DNA of 64,000 bases from CAZDVQ01 sp964508975 (lineage in GTDB: Bacteria; Bacteroidota; Bacteroidia; Chitinophagales; Saprospiraceae), in NCBI GenBank assembly GCA_964508975.1, contig CAZDVQ010000001.1:253438-317437 (forward strand), read 5' to 3'. The stretch's first letter is position 1. The number at the start of each line of letters is the position of its first letter. The position numbers were made by a program, and so were the translations under genes. Shown in pieces: positions 8,601-15,042 of this stretch. Below the pieces are notes generated by a model. That model did not search any database, was not told where the DNA came from, and saw nothing but the letters and a program-made list of their open reading frames with translations.

Positions 8601-10296
8601 AAACGTGAAAGCTACCATCGACTTCGATACTAAGCTGGGTCGTTTCATATCTAACGTGGACGAAATTTCGACCGAGCTGCCCTACAACCGGTTTAAAACA
8701 TCGCTCGATGATTTTACCTGGGATATGGATAACCAGACCATCCAACTCGCCTCGGTCAATAAATCGCAAGGCTACTTCTTGGCCACGGGCAAAGGCATGG
8801 ACTCGCTCTTGTTTACGGGCACACGGGCAGATTATGACCTTAAGACCAACGTGCTCCGCATCGATGGTACCGAGTTTATCCCCGTGGCCGATGCCCGCAT
8901 TTACCCGGTTGACCAAAAAGTTGAGATTGGTGTAGGTGGCGAGATGAAGCCTTTCACCAATGCTAAAATCATTGCCGACACCAGCAACAAATACCACGTG
9001 ATCAATCGTGCCGATGTGACTATCGAGGGTAAATTCAACTATAAAGCTTCAGGTTACTACGAGTATAACGTGGATGGCAAAGAGCAGGAAATCTTGTTCA
9101 CCAACATCACCACCAAAAAACTCGACAAGAAAAAATTTGTAACCATAGCCGGTGGTAACGTAGCTGAAGAAGACGACTTTAACGTGGACAGCAAAACTAA
9201 GTTTAAAGGTACTGTACGCTTGAGCGCCGACTCGAAAAACCTCTCTTTCGATGGCTATGCGCTATTGGACACCAAGGTAATCCCGCGTTCTGACTGGTTT
9301 ACCATCAAGAGCCCCATCGACCGTAAAAATGTGCAAGTCACATACGATATCCCACGTAACCCTGCCGGCGATAAAATTTACACGGGTATTTACCTTTACC
9401 GCGACTCGCTTTCCTTGTACCCGCTCATCATGGCGCCCAAGAAAAAAACCATCGACCGTGCTATCTTCAACGTGGTCGGTATCATGGATTACGACAAGGA
9501 AAAAGATGAGTTCATTTTTAAGGATTCAACCTACTACCTCAATAACGGTCAACGCGGCAACACCATTGTAGTGTCAGATACTGATGGTAAATTATTTGCC
9601 GAAGGTTTGTTCCAGTTTGGATCTGGTTACGATTTAATCACCCTGCAAACAGCCGGACAGTACACGACCGTGCTCGAAAACCCCGAGTATAGTTTTAACT
9701 TGGTCGGTGGTTTGAAAATGCCTATACCCGATATCTTACTCGATGCCATCGTGGCCGATATCAACCAAAGCGAGGCTGACGCAACGCCAATCGACTACGC
9801 CACATTGCCATACATTCCAAAAGCGCTCCGCCAGTTCATTACCGATGATCGCAAAATCGATAAAATCATTACGAAGATGGAGGATGATAACCGACTGGAA
9901 ATCACACCAGACATGGGCTACAGCTTCTTCTTTTCCAAGTTCAACCTGAAATGGAGCGACGTGAACATGTCTTTCATCACCCGCGGGGCGCTTGGCCTTT
10001 CTACCATCCGAGGTAAGGCTATCGACATTGAGCTTAAAGGCGCTGCCGAAGTGCAAATGAGCCCCCGTGGCGACGTGCTGAACCTTTATTTCGAGACGCC
10101 ATCTGGGTACCGTTATTATTTTACCTACGGTGCTGGCATTTTACGCATTTTCTCAACCAACGAGGGCTTCAACACGGCATTTAATGGCCTCAAGAAAAAA
10201 GACAAAGAGTTCAAGCTACCCGGTGGAGAAAGCTTTGTCATCGAGGCAACCTCAGAAGGGGCCATGAACAGCTTTATCAACCGCGCCCGGATGTAA
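5608..10296 (+). CDS. Very large secreted/periplasmic protein of unknown function (1562 aa)
   Basis: The start at 5608 is chosen because it opens a clean signal peptide, MKKTLLLLFIGFCLTSKVWAQ; the frame extends further upstream, overlapping prmA. Residues about 20-150 look helical. The rest is largely beta-rich, with a short helical patch at about 480-560. Between about residues 870 and 1300 there are repeating two-strand units, for example ADYDLKTNVLRIDGTEFI and FTWDMDNQTIQLAS, reminiscent of the strand repeats of OstA/LptA or AsmA/TamB beta-taco proteins. That resemblance is visual only. There is no T9SS sorting domain and no beta-barrel-like C-terminus (ends INRARM). A lipoprotein gene follows. 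An envelope structural or lipid-transport role is speculative. Confidence 0.85.
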   Translation: MKKTLLLLFIGFCLTSKVWAQPEPLELPSRGDFLRELENFLNATKREDVDKAFDAFKLVINDAAKVPEVRYKQIYEISTEMRKQKMRAFPHYEAFMTCVGTILADEVVAGKHFANWGNISMGIMADLKQGRTQTYETWLDFSRKFFKSGVIYAGTDHQWKPSSTDFQIEYTEEQILKVSYPSTNMLGFRSDDTLVIENSSGVYYPLTGIWTGGKSLVKWDQPGLENVTCEFNAYQIEVKQTEYTAPEATLYHPNLFTGPVKGKFLDKIVTNSPALRSSYPRFESSEKRISLQNIGPGVEYRGGFKLYGEQIIGYGDELEPASIKLFNTTGELASTVHSIQFSIIINDRILSEEAEVSIYFGKDSIYHPGINFRYTIPINTLKLSQGNQGRSKTPFFNSFHMIEMFVSTLEWQIGSNRLEIGKGDANSISRKEVVFESLNLFDLRRYERYHNVSNYNPIAKIVTFWRELEAFKKLSVSPNPDDYNTLKKVEKILKTKVRDLDIIKYQLDQLGPFERKLMAEDIAYMIDPKFNITIIGRLLNDLVEDGFIFYDPETKVVTLRDKIFHYNDASINKRDFDRIRMLSNYIPPKTEQGFNIDTTSNPDKRVNAVLDMSDNTINVNWVRKLVLSDSQNVSIKPLPDGEVITVGKNRNFQVNGEMVAGSCNFVGKGFKFDYDRFEMLADSVDFMEIKITERAIDPYTMFKTPYEAVEADGMPTKRKEPLQSRLENLSGILLIDAPNNKSGREDIKIFPSFECLSNARVHYDAKFIRNGQYKREDFYYELDPFIFDTMDNFKPEYLKFTGKLKSADVFPDVREPIRIMWHDLSLGFEAKTPANGYPIYNGKGRFTDYFGISNSGLIGNGTVEYLGSKTKSDDIVFLPDQMLASSDGFKIDESRGTKPEYPKIKGDAVDLQWFPYKDSMYVKSKADQPFEVFSSGDYKLDGYLILSPGGLYGSGAFDWDEATMFSEQMLFGANSVSADTSRLKIRSLDQSDIAFDTENVKATIDFDTKLGRFISNVDEISTELPYNRFKTSLDDFTWDMDNQTIQLASVNKSQGYFLATGKGMDSLLFTGTRADYDLKTNVLRIDGTEFIPVADARIYPVDQKVEIGVGGEMKPFTNAKIIADTSNKYHVINRADVTIEGKFNYKASGYYEYNVDGKEQEILFTNITTKKLDKKKFVTIAGGNVAEEDDFNVDSKTKFKGTVRLSADSKNLSFDGYALLDTKVIPRSDWFTIKSPIDRKNVQVTYDIPRNPAGDKIYTGIYLYRDSLSLYPLIMAPKKKTIDRAIFNVVGIMDYDKEKDEFIFKDSTYYLNNGQRGNTIVVSDTDGKLFAEGLFQFGSGYDLITLQTAGQYTTVLENPEYSFNLVGGLKMPIPDILLDAIVADINQSEADATPIDYATLPYIPKALRQFITDDRKIDKIITKMEDDNRLEITPDMGYSFFFSKFNLKWSDVNMSFITRGALGLSTIRGKAIDIELKGAAEVQMSPRGDVLNLYFETPSGYRYYFTYGAGILRIFSTNEGFNTAFNGLKKKDKEFKLPGGESFVIEATSEGAMNSFINRARM

Positions 10297-10334
10297 TTTC
10301 AAGTTTGAGCTATTGGCTTGTTGATTTTGTAGTA

Positions 10335-10470
10335 TTTTTGGGGCCTCCCCTCGCGTAAACGCTCGGGGCGCTACGTTACGCAGTTCGCTCAGTCGCGTTG
10401 CTTCTTTGCGGAGCCCTTCGGGGTTCGCTGTTCGCTCGGCCCCGCAAGCGGGTCTGGCCCGCTGGGCCAC
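10335..10470 (+). repeat. GC-rich modular intergenic element
   Basis: Starts TTTTTGGGGCCTCCCCTCGCG and carries the modules CGCTCGGGGCGC, GGGTTCGCTGTTCGCTCGG and GGTCTGGCCCGCTGGGCCAC found in other copies. Unlike most copies it has no CTAGCGCAA right end; a run of A+T-containing hairpins replaces it. Confidence 0.7.
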
Positions 10471-10474
10471 CGAG

Positions 10475-10573
10475 CCATTTGCAGGAGCAAATGGTTCAAT
10501 TGCTACAAATGTGCATTGAGCACATTTGTTTTTGCTTCGCAAAACCGCTTCTTTCATGCATCGGTAGGCCGAT
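10475..10573 (+). other. Run of four short hairpins
   Basis: Four inverted repeats lie in tandem: CCATTTGC/GCAAATGG (10475-10494), CAAATGTGC/GCACATTTG (10506-10528), TTTTGC/GCAAAA (10530-10544) and ATCGG/CCGAT (10560-10573). They occupy the leader of the lipoprotein gene that starts at 10614. A leader RNA, terminator set or degraded repeat end are all possible. Confidence 0.55.
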
Positions 10574-10613
10574 ATTACGTTCTACACTACCTTCATTTTT
10601 AGCCAAGAACCTT

Positions 10614-11159
10614 ATGAACCGTTTTCTATTGTCAGTCATTCTTGCCGCTGGGCTCATCGCCGCTTGTAAACCGAACCAAAAGCTACCAAATGCCAACATT
10701 GACCGCAATGATTTGAACCAAGTGGCAGGCCTGATTTTCACAGCTTTTCAACAGCAGGACCATGCCATTATCAAACCTTACTTGCCCGGCGAAGCTGAGT
10801 TCCGAGAAGTACTAAACGTGGCATTAAGCGCCGATACAACCAAAAAGGTAGATAAAGCGTTCATATTGGCGGCACTTGAAGAGCAAATGTCCGACATGCT
10901 CAGCGAGTCACTCTTGCGTTCTGAAGCAACATTCCACCAAATTTACAATCGTTTTGCCGATGCAGGCGTTCACTGGAAACAAGCCAAACTGAGTAAAGTT
11001 ACCTTTGAAAATGCCGACAACAATGCATTTGGCGGTATCCAGATTAAGCACCTGATTATGGAGGTTGAATACAAAGCCCTTAAGCGGACCATTCGCTTAA
11101 ACAGCTGTATGAAACTGAAACAAGGCTGGGTACTCGGAGAATCATTTGACGATATTTAA
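10614..11159 (+). CDS. Putative outer-membrane lipoprotein
   Basis: A 181-residue protein. The start at 10614 gives a lipoprotein signal, MNRFLLSVILAAGLIAAC, with Cys18 as the acylated residue; frame upstream of it runs through the GC-rich repeat and is not believed to be translated. The mature part is mainly helical, then has a C-terminal sheet region ending LKQGWVLGESFDD, which resembles small NTF2-like or cystatin-like folds, but I do not recognise a family. The DUF4129-like gene follows after 6 bp, so the two are probably cotranscribed. Confidence 0.8.
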   Translation: MNRFLLSVILAAGLIAACKPNQKLPNANIDRNDLNQVAGLIFTAFQQQDHAIIKPYLPGEAEFREVLNVALSADTTKKVDKAFILAALEEQMSDMLSESLLRSEATFHQIYNRFADAGVHWKQAKLSKVTFENADNNAFGGIQIKHLIMEVEYKALKRTIRLNSCMKLKQGWVLGESFDDI

Positions 11160-11165
11160 TCCACC

Positions 11166-11867
11166 ATGCTACTGCCTCGTTCTACTTATTACCGTTTTAT
11201 ACTGAGCTGCTGTTTGTTGCTACAAATAGCCGTTACGGGAACGCTCTATGCACAAACCGAGGACAACAACATCGAGCAATCAGATGTGGTTAACGTTAGA
11301 CCTCTAGATCAAAAAACATGGCAAGAGCAGAGCAAGGACATGTCGTTTATCGAAAAGCCAAAGGAAAAACCCAAGGAGAAAAAGCCCCGAGAAATCGACT
11401 TGAACCTTCAACCCATTAGCTCCGTACCATCGGGCTTTTCGTATGTGCTATACGCCATCGTTATCGTGGGTTTGTTGGCCTTGTTGGTTTACATGATCAT
11501 GAACGGCAACTTCAAGGCAAACTCGAAAGTTAAGGGCAAGCCAATCATCACGATTGAAAACCTGGAAGACAATTTACAGGACGCCGATGTTGACCCCTTC
11601 CTACAAGAAGCTTTAGCAACCGGTAATTACCGCATGGCCTTGAGGCTTAAGTTCTTGAAACTGATGCAAACCTTGAACAAACACGGTAAAATTGCCTGGC
11701 GAAAAGACAAAACCAATCTGCACTACCTCGGCGAAATGTCGGCGCAAGCCAACTGGGAGCAATTCAGGTTTTTAGTATTTGCCTATGAACGGGTTTGGTT
11801 TGGCCATAGCGCCTTTACACAGGACGACTATAAACAACTTGCACCCAAGTTTGATAGTTACAAATAA
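11166..11867 (+). CDS. DUF4129-like membrane protein
   Basis: A 233-residue protein with a signal peptide or first membrane helix ending TGTLYAQ (about residue 30), a charged Lys/Pro/Glu-rich stretch at about 60-75 (KPKEKPKEKKPRE), and one clear transmembrane helix at about 92-112. The C-terminal cytoplasmic domain matches my memory of DUF4129 in YRMALRLKFLKLMQTLNKHG, then KTNLHYL and a final FERVWFGH-like segment (here YERVWFGHSAF). Members of that family often sit beside transglutaminase or VWA-type envelope genes. A VWA gene lies about 3 kb downstream, but no functional link is proven. Confidence 0.75.
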   Translation: MLLPRSTYYRFILSCCLLLQIAVTGTLYAQTEDNNIEQSDVVNVRPLDQKTWQEQSKDMSFIEKPKEKPKEKKPREIDLNLQPISSVPSGFSYVLYAIVIVGLLALLVYMIMNGNFKANSKVKGKPIITIENLEDNLQDADVDPFLQEALATGNYRMALRLKFLKLMQTLNKHGKIAWRKDKTNLHYLGEMSAQANWEQFRFLVFAYERVWFGHSAFTQDDYKQLAPKFDSYK

Positions 11868-11882
11868 GTAATTATTAATAGC

Positions 11883-11890
11883 TATTTTTG
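11883..11890 (+). promoter_or_regulatory. Bacteroidota -7 box (TATTTTTG)
   Basis: A perfect match to TAnnTTTG, 24 bp before the methyltransferase start. No well-spaced -33 TTTG box is evident, so strength is uncertain. Confidence 0.5.
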
Positions 11891-11914
11891 TGTTTTCTTA
11901 ACCCAGATACCGAC

Positions 11915-12823
11915 ATGAACGCTGACAAGAACACCCCGTTCTCGCAAAGTGCCCGATACTTCGCTCGGTATCGCCCGGATTACCCTATCCAGATTATATA
12001 CTTTTTGAAGCGTAACCGGCTTTTAGACCGCGACTTTGTGGTAGCCGACATCGGTTCAGGTACTGGTCGTTCCAGTGCCCTTTTCCTTCCACATGTGAGC
12101 AAAGTTTTTGGTATTGAGCCTAATCCCGATATGCGGGCAGAGGCAGAACGTTGGCTTGCAGGCCAGCGCAATTACCAAGTACTTGAAGGCAATGCCGAGC
12201 AAACAGGCCTCCCCGATCAATCGGTTGACATGGTGGTTTGCGGGCAGTCGTTTCATTGGTTCAATACCGAAGCCGCGAAGGCTGAGTTCAAGCGTATTCT
12301 AAAGGATAACCGCCCCGTGGTACTCATGTGGAACATGCGCGACGATGCTGCATCGAATTTCATGAAGGCCTACAACGACTTCCTGGAGCTATACGCCCAC
12401 GCTGACCGGGTTGACCGCCGGAAATCCATGAACCCGAAACTGTTTAACGAGTTTTTTGAACATGGTTGCGAAACCATCGACATGCGCTCCGAGCAGGCCA
12501 TTACCCTGGAAGCCTTGAAAGGGCGATACCTGTCAAGTGCTTATGCGTTCCACGAAGAGCACCCACGCCACGCCGAAGCCATGCAGGCATTGGAAGCCAT
12601 ATTTGCAAAATATGAATACCGCGGCGAGGTCATCATGATTTACAACACCGTGTTGGTTTTCGGCATGTTTAAACCCGAGGTGTTACCTTTATGGAAAAAG
12701 GCGTTCTTTACATTATTAAGGATTCCAGCTTTTTTCGTGTACGTGTTCTTGCTCACCGCGTTGTTTTTCCGTGGCCTATTCCGCGACGTGAAGAAAAAGA
12801 TAGCCAAGTTGAGGAACAAGTGA
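11915..12823 (+). CDS. Class I SAM methyltransferase with C-terminal membrane segment
   Basis: A 302-residue protein starting MNADKNTPFSQSARYFARYR; the ATG at 11915 fits the -7 box at 11883. Residues about 35-130 form a type 11-like methyltransferase: VVADIGSGTGRSSALF (motif I), VFGIEPNPDM (acidic motif II) and DMVVCGQSFHWF (motif IV region). After the catalytic domain, at about residue 255, a hydrophobic span (FFTLLRIPAFFVYVFLLTAL) is followed by a basic tail. Most relatives I recall end without such a tail, so the enzyme is probably membrane-tethered. The substrate is unknown. It stands alone and is followed by a GC-rich repeat. Confidence 0.85.
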   Translation: MNADKNTPFSQSARYFARYRPDYPIQIIYFLKRNRLLDRDFVVADIGSGTGRSSALFLPHVSKVFGIEPNPDMRAEAERWLAGQRNYQVLEGNAEQTGLPDQSVDMVVCGQSFHWFNTEAAKAEFKRILKDNRPVVLMWNMRDDAASNFMKAYNDFLELYAHADRVDRRKSMNPKLFNEFFEHGCETIDMRSEQAITLEALKGRYLSSAYAFHEEHPRHAEAMQALEAIFAKYEYRGEVIMIYNTVLVFGMFKPEVLPLWKKAFFTLLRIPAFFVYVFLLTALFFRGLFRDVKKKIAKLRNK

Positions 12824-12828
12824 ACACT

Positions 12829-12947
12829 GTTCGCGTGAGCTGCCCAGCGGGCGCCGCCGAAGGCGGCGGTGCGTAGCACCGAGCAACGCGAAGCCCAACG
12901 GGGAGCGACGGCAGGCGCCGTAGGCCCTGCCGGCACGCCCAAAAAAA
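12829..12947 (-). repeat. GC-rich modular intergenic element
   Basis: On the minus strand it begins TTTTTTTGGGCGTGCC and includes CTTCGCGTTGCTCGGTGC and the hairpin GCGCCGCCGAAGGCGGCGGT region. The right end (GCTCACGCGAA) faces the methyltransferase stop 5 bp away. Only about 40 bp separate the left edge from the next gene start. Confidence 0.75.
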
Positions 12948-12984
12948 TAAAATACATCAATAATTAAATACTAAATCTTTAGCT

Positions 12985-13632
12985 ATGTTGAAGTTAATGC
13001 GTATTGCTGTTGTTTTTGCGCTGTTTTTGTCGGCCTGTAGCTCGCGTGAAACCAAGACAGAAACCGACGAGAGCGGCTTTAAAATTGAATACCAGGTGGA
13101 TAAAAAAACCAAGGTGAAGGATGGTGTACAAAAGAAATACAGCGCCGATGGGAAGCTTTGGGAAGAGGCCAATTATAAACTTGGGAAGTTAGAAGGCGAG
13201 CGTCGTTTGTACTTTCCAAACGGTGGCATCATGCGCATTGAAACCTACAAGGACGATAAATTTGACGGCCCTTTTTACGAGTATTACGAGAACGGCAAAA
13301 AATCGCAGGAAGGTAAATTTGTAGCTGATGGCCGTGAAGGCGAGTGGAAATATTATTACGCCAGCGGCCAGGTAAAACTGGTGATGAACTACCTTAATGG
13401 CCTGGAAGACGGCCCTTTTGAAGAGTATCACGAGAATGGGCAATACAAGGCCAAGGGCACTTTTAAGGTGGGCATAGACCGCTTTGGGCTAAATAATACG
13501 GAGACCGACAACTTTGAGCACGGTGAACTATTGCTGTACGACGAGCGTGGCGAACTAGAGAAAAAATTGCAATGCGAGTACGGTATTTGCGAAACACTTT
13601 GGCAAAAAGATACTTTACAACCAGCGGAATAG
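12985..13632 (+). CDS. MORN-repeat lipoprotein (YwqK-like)
   Basis: A 215-residue lipoprotein with signal MLKLMRIAVVFALFLSAC (Cys18). The mature part carries about five MORN-2 type repeats of roughly 22-24 residues: YSADGKLWEEANYKLGKLEG, YFPNGGIMRIETYKDDKFDG, YYENGKKSQEGKFVADGREG, YYASGQVKLVMNYLNGLEDG and YHENGQYKAKGTFKVG. Such proteins are often labelled YwqK-family antitoxins, but no toxin gene is adjacent. A surface or periplasmic scaffold role is as likely. porQ follows after 39 bp with its own -7 box. Confidence 0.85.
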   Translation: MLKLMRIAVVFALFLSACSSRETKTETDESGFKIEYQVDKKTKVKDGVQKKYSADGKLWEEANYKLGKLEGERRLYFPNGGIMRIETYKDDKFDGPFYEYYENGKKSQEGKFVADGREGEWKYYYASGQVKLVMNYLNGLEDGPFEEYHENGQYKAKGTFKVGIDRFGLNNTETDNFEHGELLLYDERGELEKKLQCEYGICETLWQKDTLQPAE

Positions 13633-13633
13633 T

Positions 13634-13641
13634 TACTTTTG
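13634..13641 (+). promoter_or_regulatory. porQ -7 box (TACTTTTG)
   Basis: A perfect TAnnTTTG match starting 1 bp after the preceding stop codon, 30 bp before the porQ start. It implies that porQ has its own promoter. Confidence 0.55.
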
Positions 13642-13671
13642 ACGTTCGTGTATGGATAAAAAAGAATAACT

Positions 13672-14718
13672 ATGAAAAGGATATTGCTGGCTTTGCTTGC
13701 CTTGGTACCCAGTTGGGCCGCTGCCCAAATTGGCGCCGATGCTGCTTTCGAATTTTTAACCTTGGCCAATACCGCCCGCATCAATGCATTAGGTGGGAGT
13801 TTAATCACGGTTAAAGATGATGATGCAGGCTTGGCCTTTCAAAATCCAGCGCTACTTAATCCATTGATGGACAAGCAGATAAGCTTTAACCATAGTTTTT
13901 ACATGGCCAATATAAACCATGGTTATGTGGGCTATGCACAGCATGTAAAATCGATTAATACAACCTTTCACACCGGGATTCAATACGCCGATTACGGTAA
14001 ATTTACGACCACGGATGCCACGGGGCAAGCACAAGGCGAGTTCAAGGCCAAAGACTGGTCATGGACACTTGGTGCAGGCCGCATGTTGAGCGATAAATTA
14101 TCGGTTGGTGCCAACTTGCGCATGGCTGGCTCGAGGCTAGAGTCGTACAATGCCTTCGGGATGACTGTAGACTTGGCGGCCATGTACGCTGACACTGCCA
14201 GGCGCACCAACGTGACCTTCGTGATTCGGAACGCTGGTTTTATGCTGAACAATTACGAGGACACGCGAGAGCCCATGCCCATGGACATACAGTTGGGCAT
14301 ATCGCACAAGGTAAAATACCTACCCATCCGTTTGTCGATTATTGCACACCAGTTACAACGCTTGGGCATTCGTTATGATAATCCCGCCGACCGCTTCCAG
14401 ACCAACATATTTGGTCAGCAAGAAGAAGTAGGCCCAGGTGCATTTGGCCGATTCACCGATAATTTTTTCAGGCATTTTATATTTAACGCAGAATTGCTCT
14501 TGGGCAAGAAAGAAACTTTCAGGGCCAGGATAGGCTATAACCATTTAAGGCGTGGCGAGTTATCGGTAAAAGGGCTGCGCAGTATAGCAGGCTTTTCGTT
14601 TGGTTTTGGCATCCGGGTGGCCAAAATCAGGTTTGACTACGGCTGGGCAGGCTACCATATTGCCGGCGGCTCGCATCAATTAACACTAAGCACCAGCTTG
14701 AATTCGTTTATTAAATAA
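13672..14718 (+). CDS. porQ: Type IX secretion system protein PorQ
   Basis: A 348-residue outer-membrane protein of the PorV/PorQ (FadL-like barrel) group. It has a signal peptide (MKRILLALLALVPSWAAAQ) and the typical mature start IGADAAFEFLTLANTARINALGGS, followed by DDAGLAFQNPALLN. The rest alternates short strands and turns, as expected for a beta-barrel. In T9SS organisms PorQ works with PorU, PorV and PorZ in the attachment complex that anchors cargo to the surface. T9SS cargo is encoded at 28.1-33.2 kb and 50.9-55.2 kb. It has its own -7 box and no obvious operon partner. Confidence 0.88.
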   Translation: MKRILLALLALVPSWAAAQIGADAAFEFLTLANTARINALGGSLITVKDDDAGLAFQNPALLNPLMDKQISFNHSFYMANINHGYVGYAQHVKSINTTFHTGIQYADYGKFTTTDATGQAQGEFKAKDWSWTLGAGRMLSDKLSVGANLRMAGSRLESYNAFGMTVDLAAMYADTARRTNVTFVIRNAGFMLNNYEDTREPMPMDIQLGISHKVKYLPIRLSIIAHQLQRLGIRYDNPADRFQTNIFGQQEEVGPGAFGRFTDNFFRHFIFNAELLLGKKETFRARIGYNHLRRGELSVKGLRSIAGFSFGFGIRVAKIRFDYGWAGYHIAGGSHQLTLSTSLNSFIK

Positions 14719-14782
14719 AATAATGCATGCAACGCGGTAGCCTTTCCTAAAGTCTTGTCATTAAAGAAAAGAGAAAGAAGGT

Positions 14783-14947
14783 ATGATCGCATTAAGTTTT
14801 ATTTATGTGGCGTTCACGTCGCATATCTCCTATTTAATTTTGGAGCGAAGAGAAGACGCTTTGAAGTTACCCGTTTTTTGGGTACTGTTACTTGGCCTTG
14901 GGCTAAGCGTATATCTAACGTTCCTGTTATTCAGGACACAGCCCTGA
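14783..14947 (+). CDS. Small two-helix membrane protein (54 aa)
   Basis: A short open frame with a strong purine-rich ribosome site (AAAGAAGGT just before ATG). It encodes MIALSFIYVAFTSHISYLIL, a charged turn ERREDALKLP, then a second hydrophobic stretch FWVLLLGLGLSVYLTFLLF and a short tail RTQP. Two membrane helices with a charged loop make a sensible small protein. No family is recognised. It sits between porQ and the VWA gene and is transcribed in the same direction; about 95 bp of unannotated sequence follow it. Confidence 0.55.
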   Translation: MIALSFIYVAFTSHISYLILERREDALKLPVFWVLLLGLGLSVYLTFLLFRTQP

Positions 14948-15042
14948 TTGAGTCATTCTGGCATAACTGTTGGGTAATTGGTCAACTCAATTGCCCCCGT
15001 TGTGTTGTATAGTCGTAAAATTACCTGGAAAAGGTCTAGCAT

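Noticed and set aside
12985..13632. Toxin-antitoxin reading of the MORN lipoprotein
   Set aside because: No toxin gene is adjacent and a lipoprotein signal is unlike an antitoxin; kept as a MORN lipoprotein.
14755..15012. 85-codon frame between porQ and the VWA gene
   Set aside because: Overlaps the better 54-codon frame, which has a ribosome site and two clear membrane helices; the longer one has no sensible pattern.
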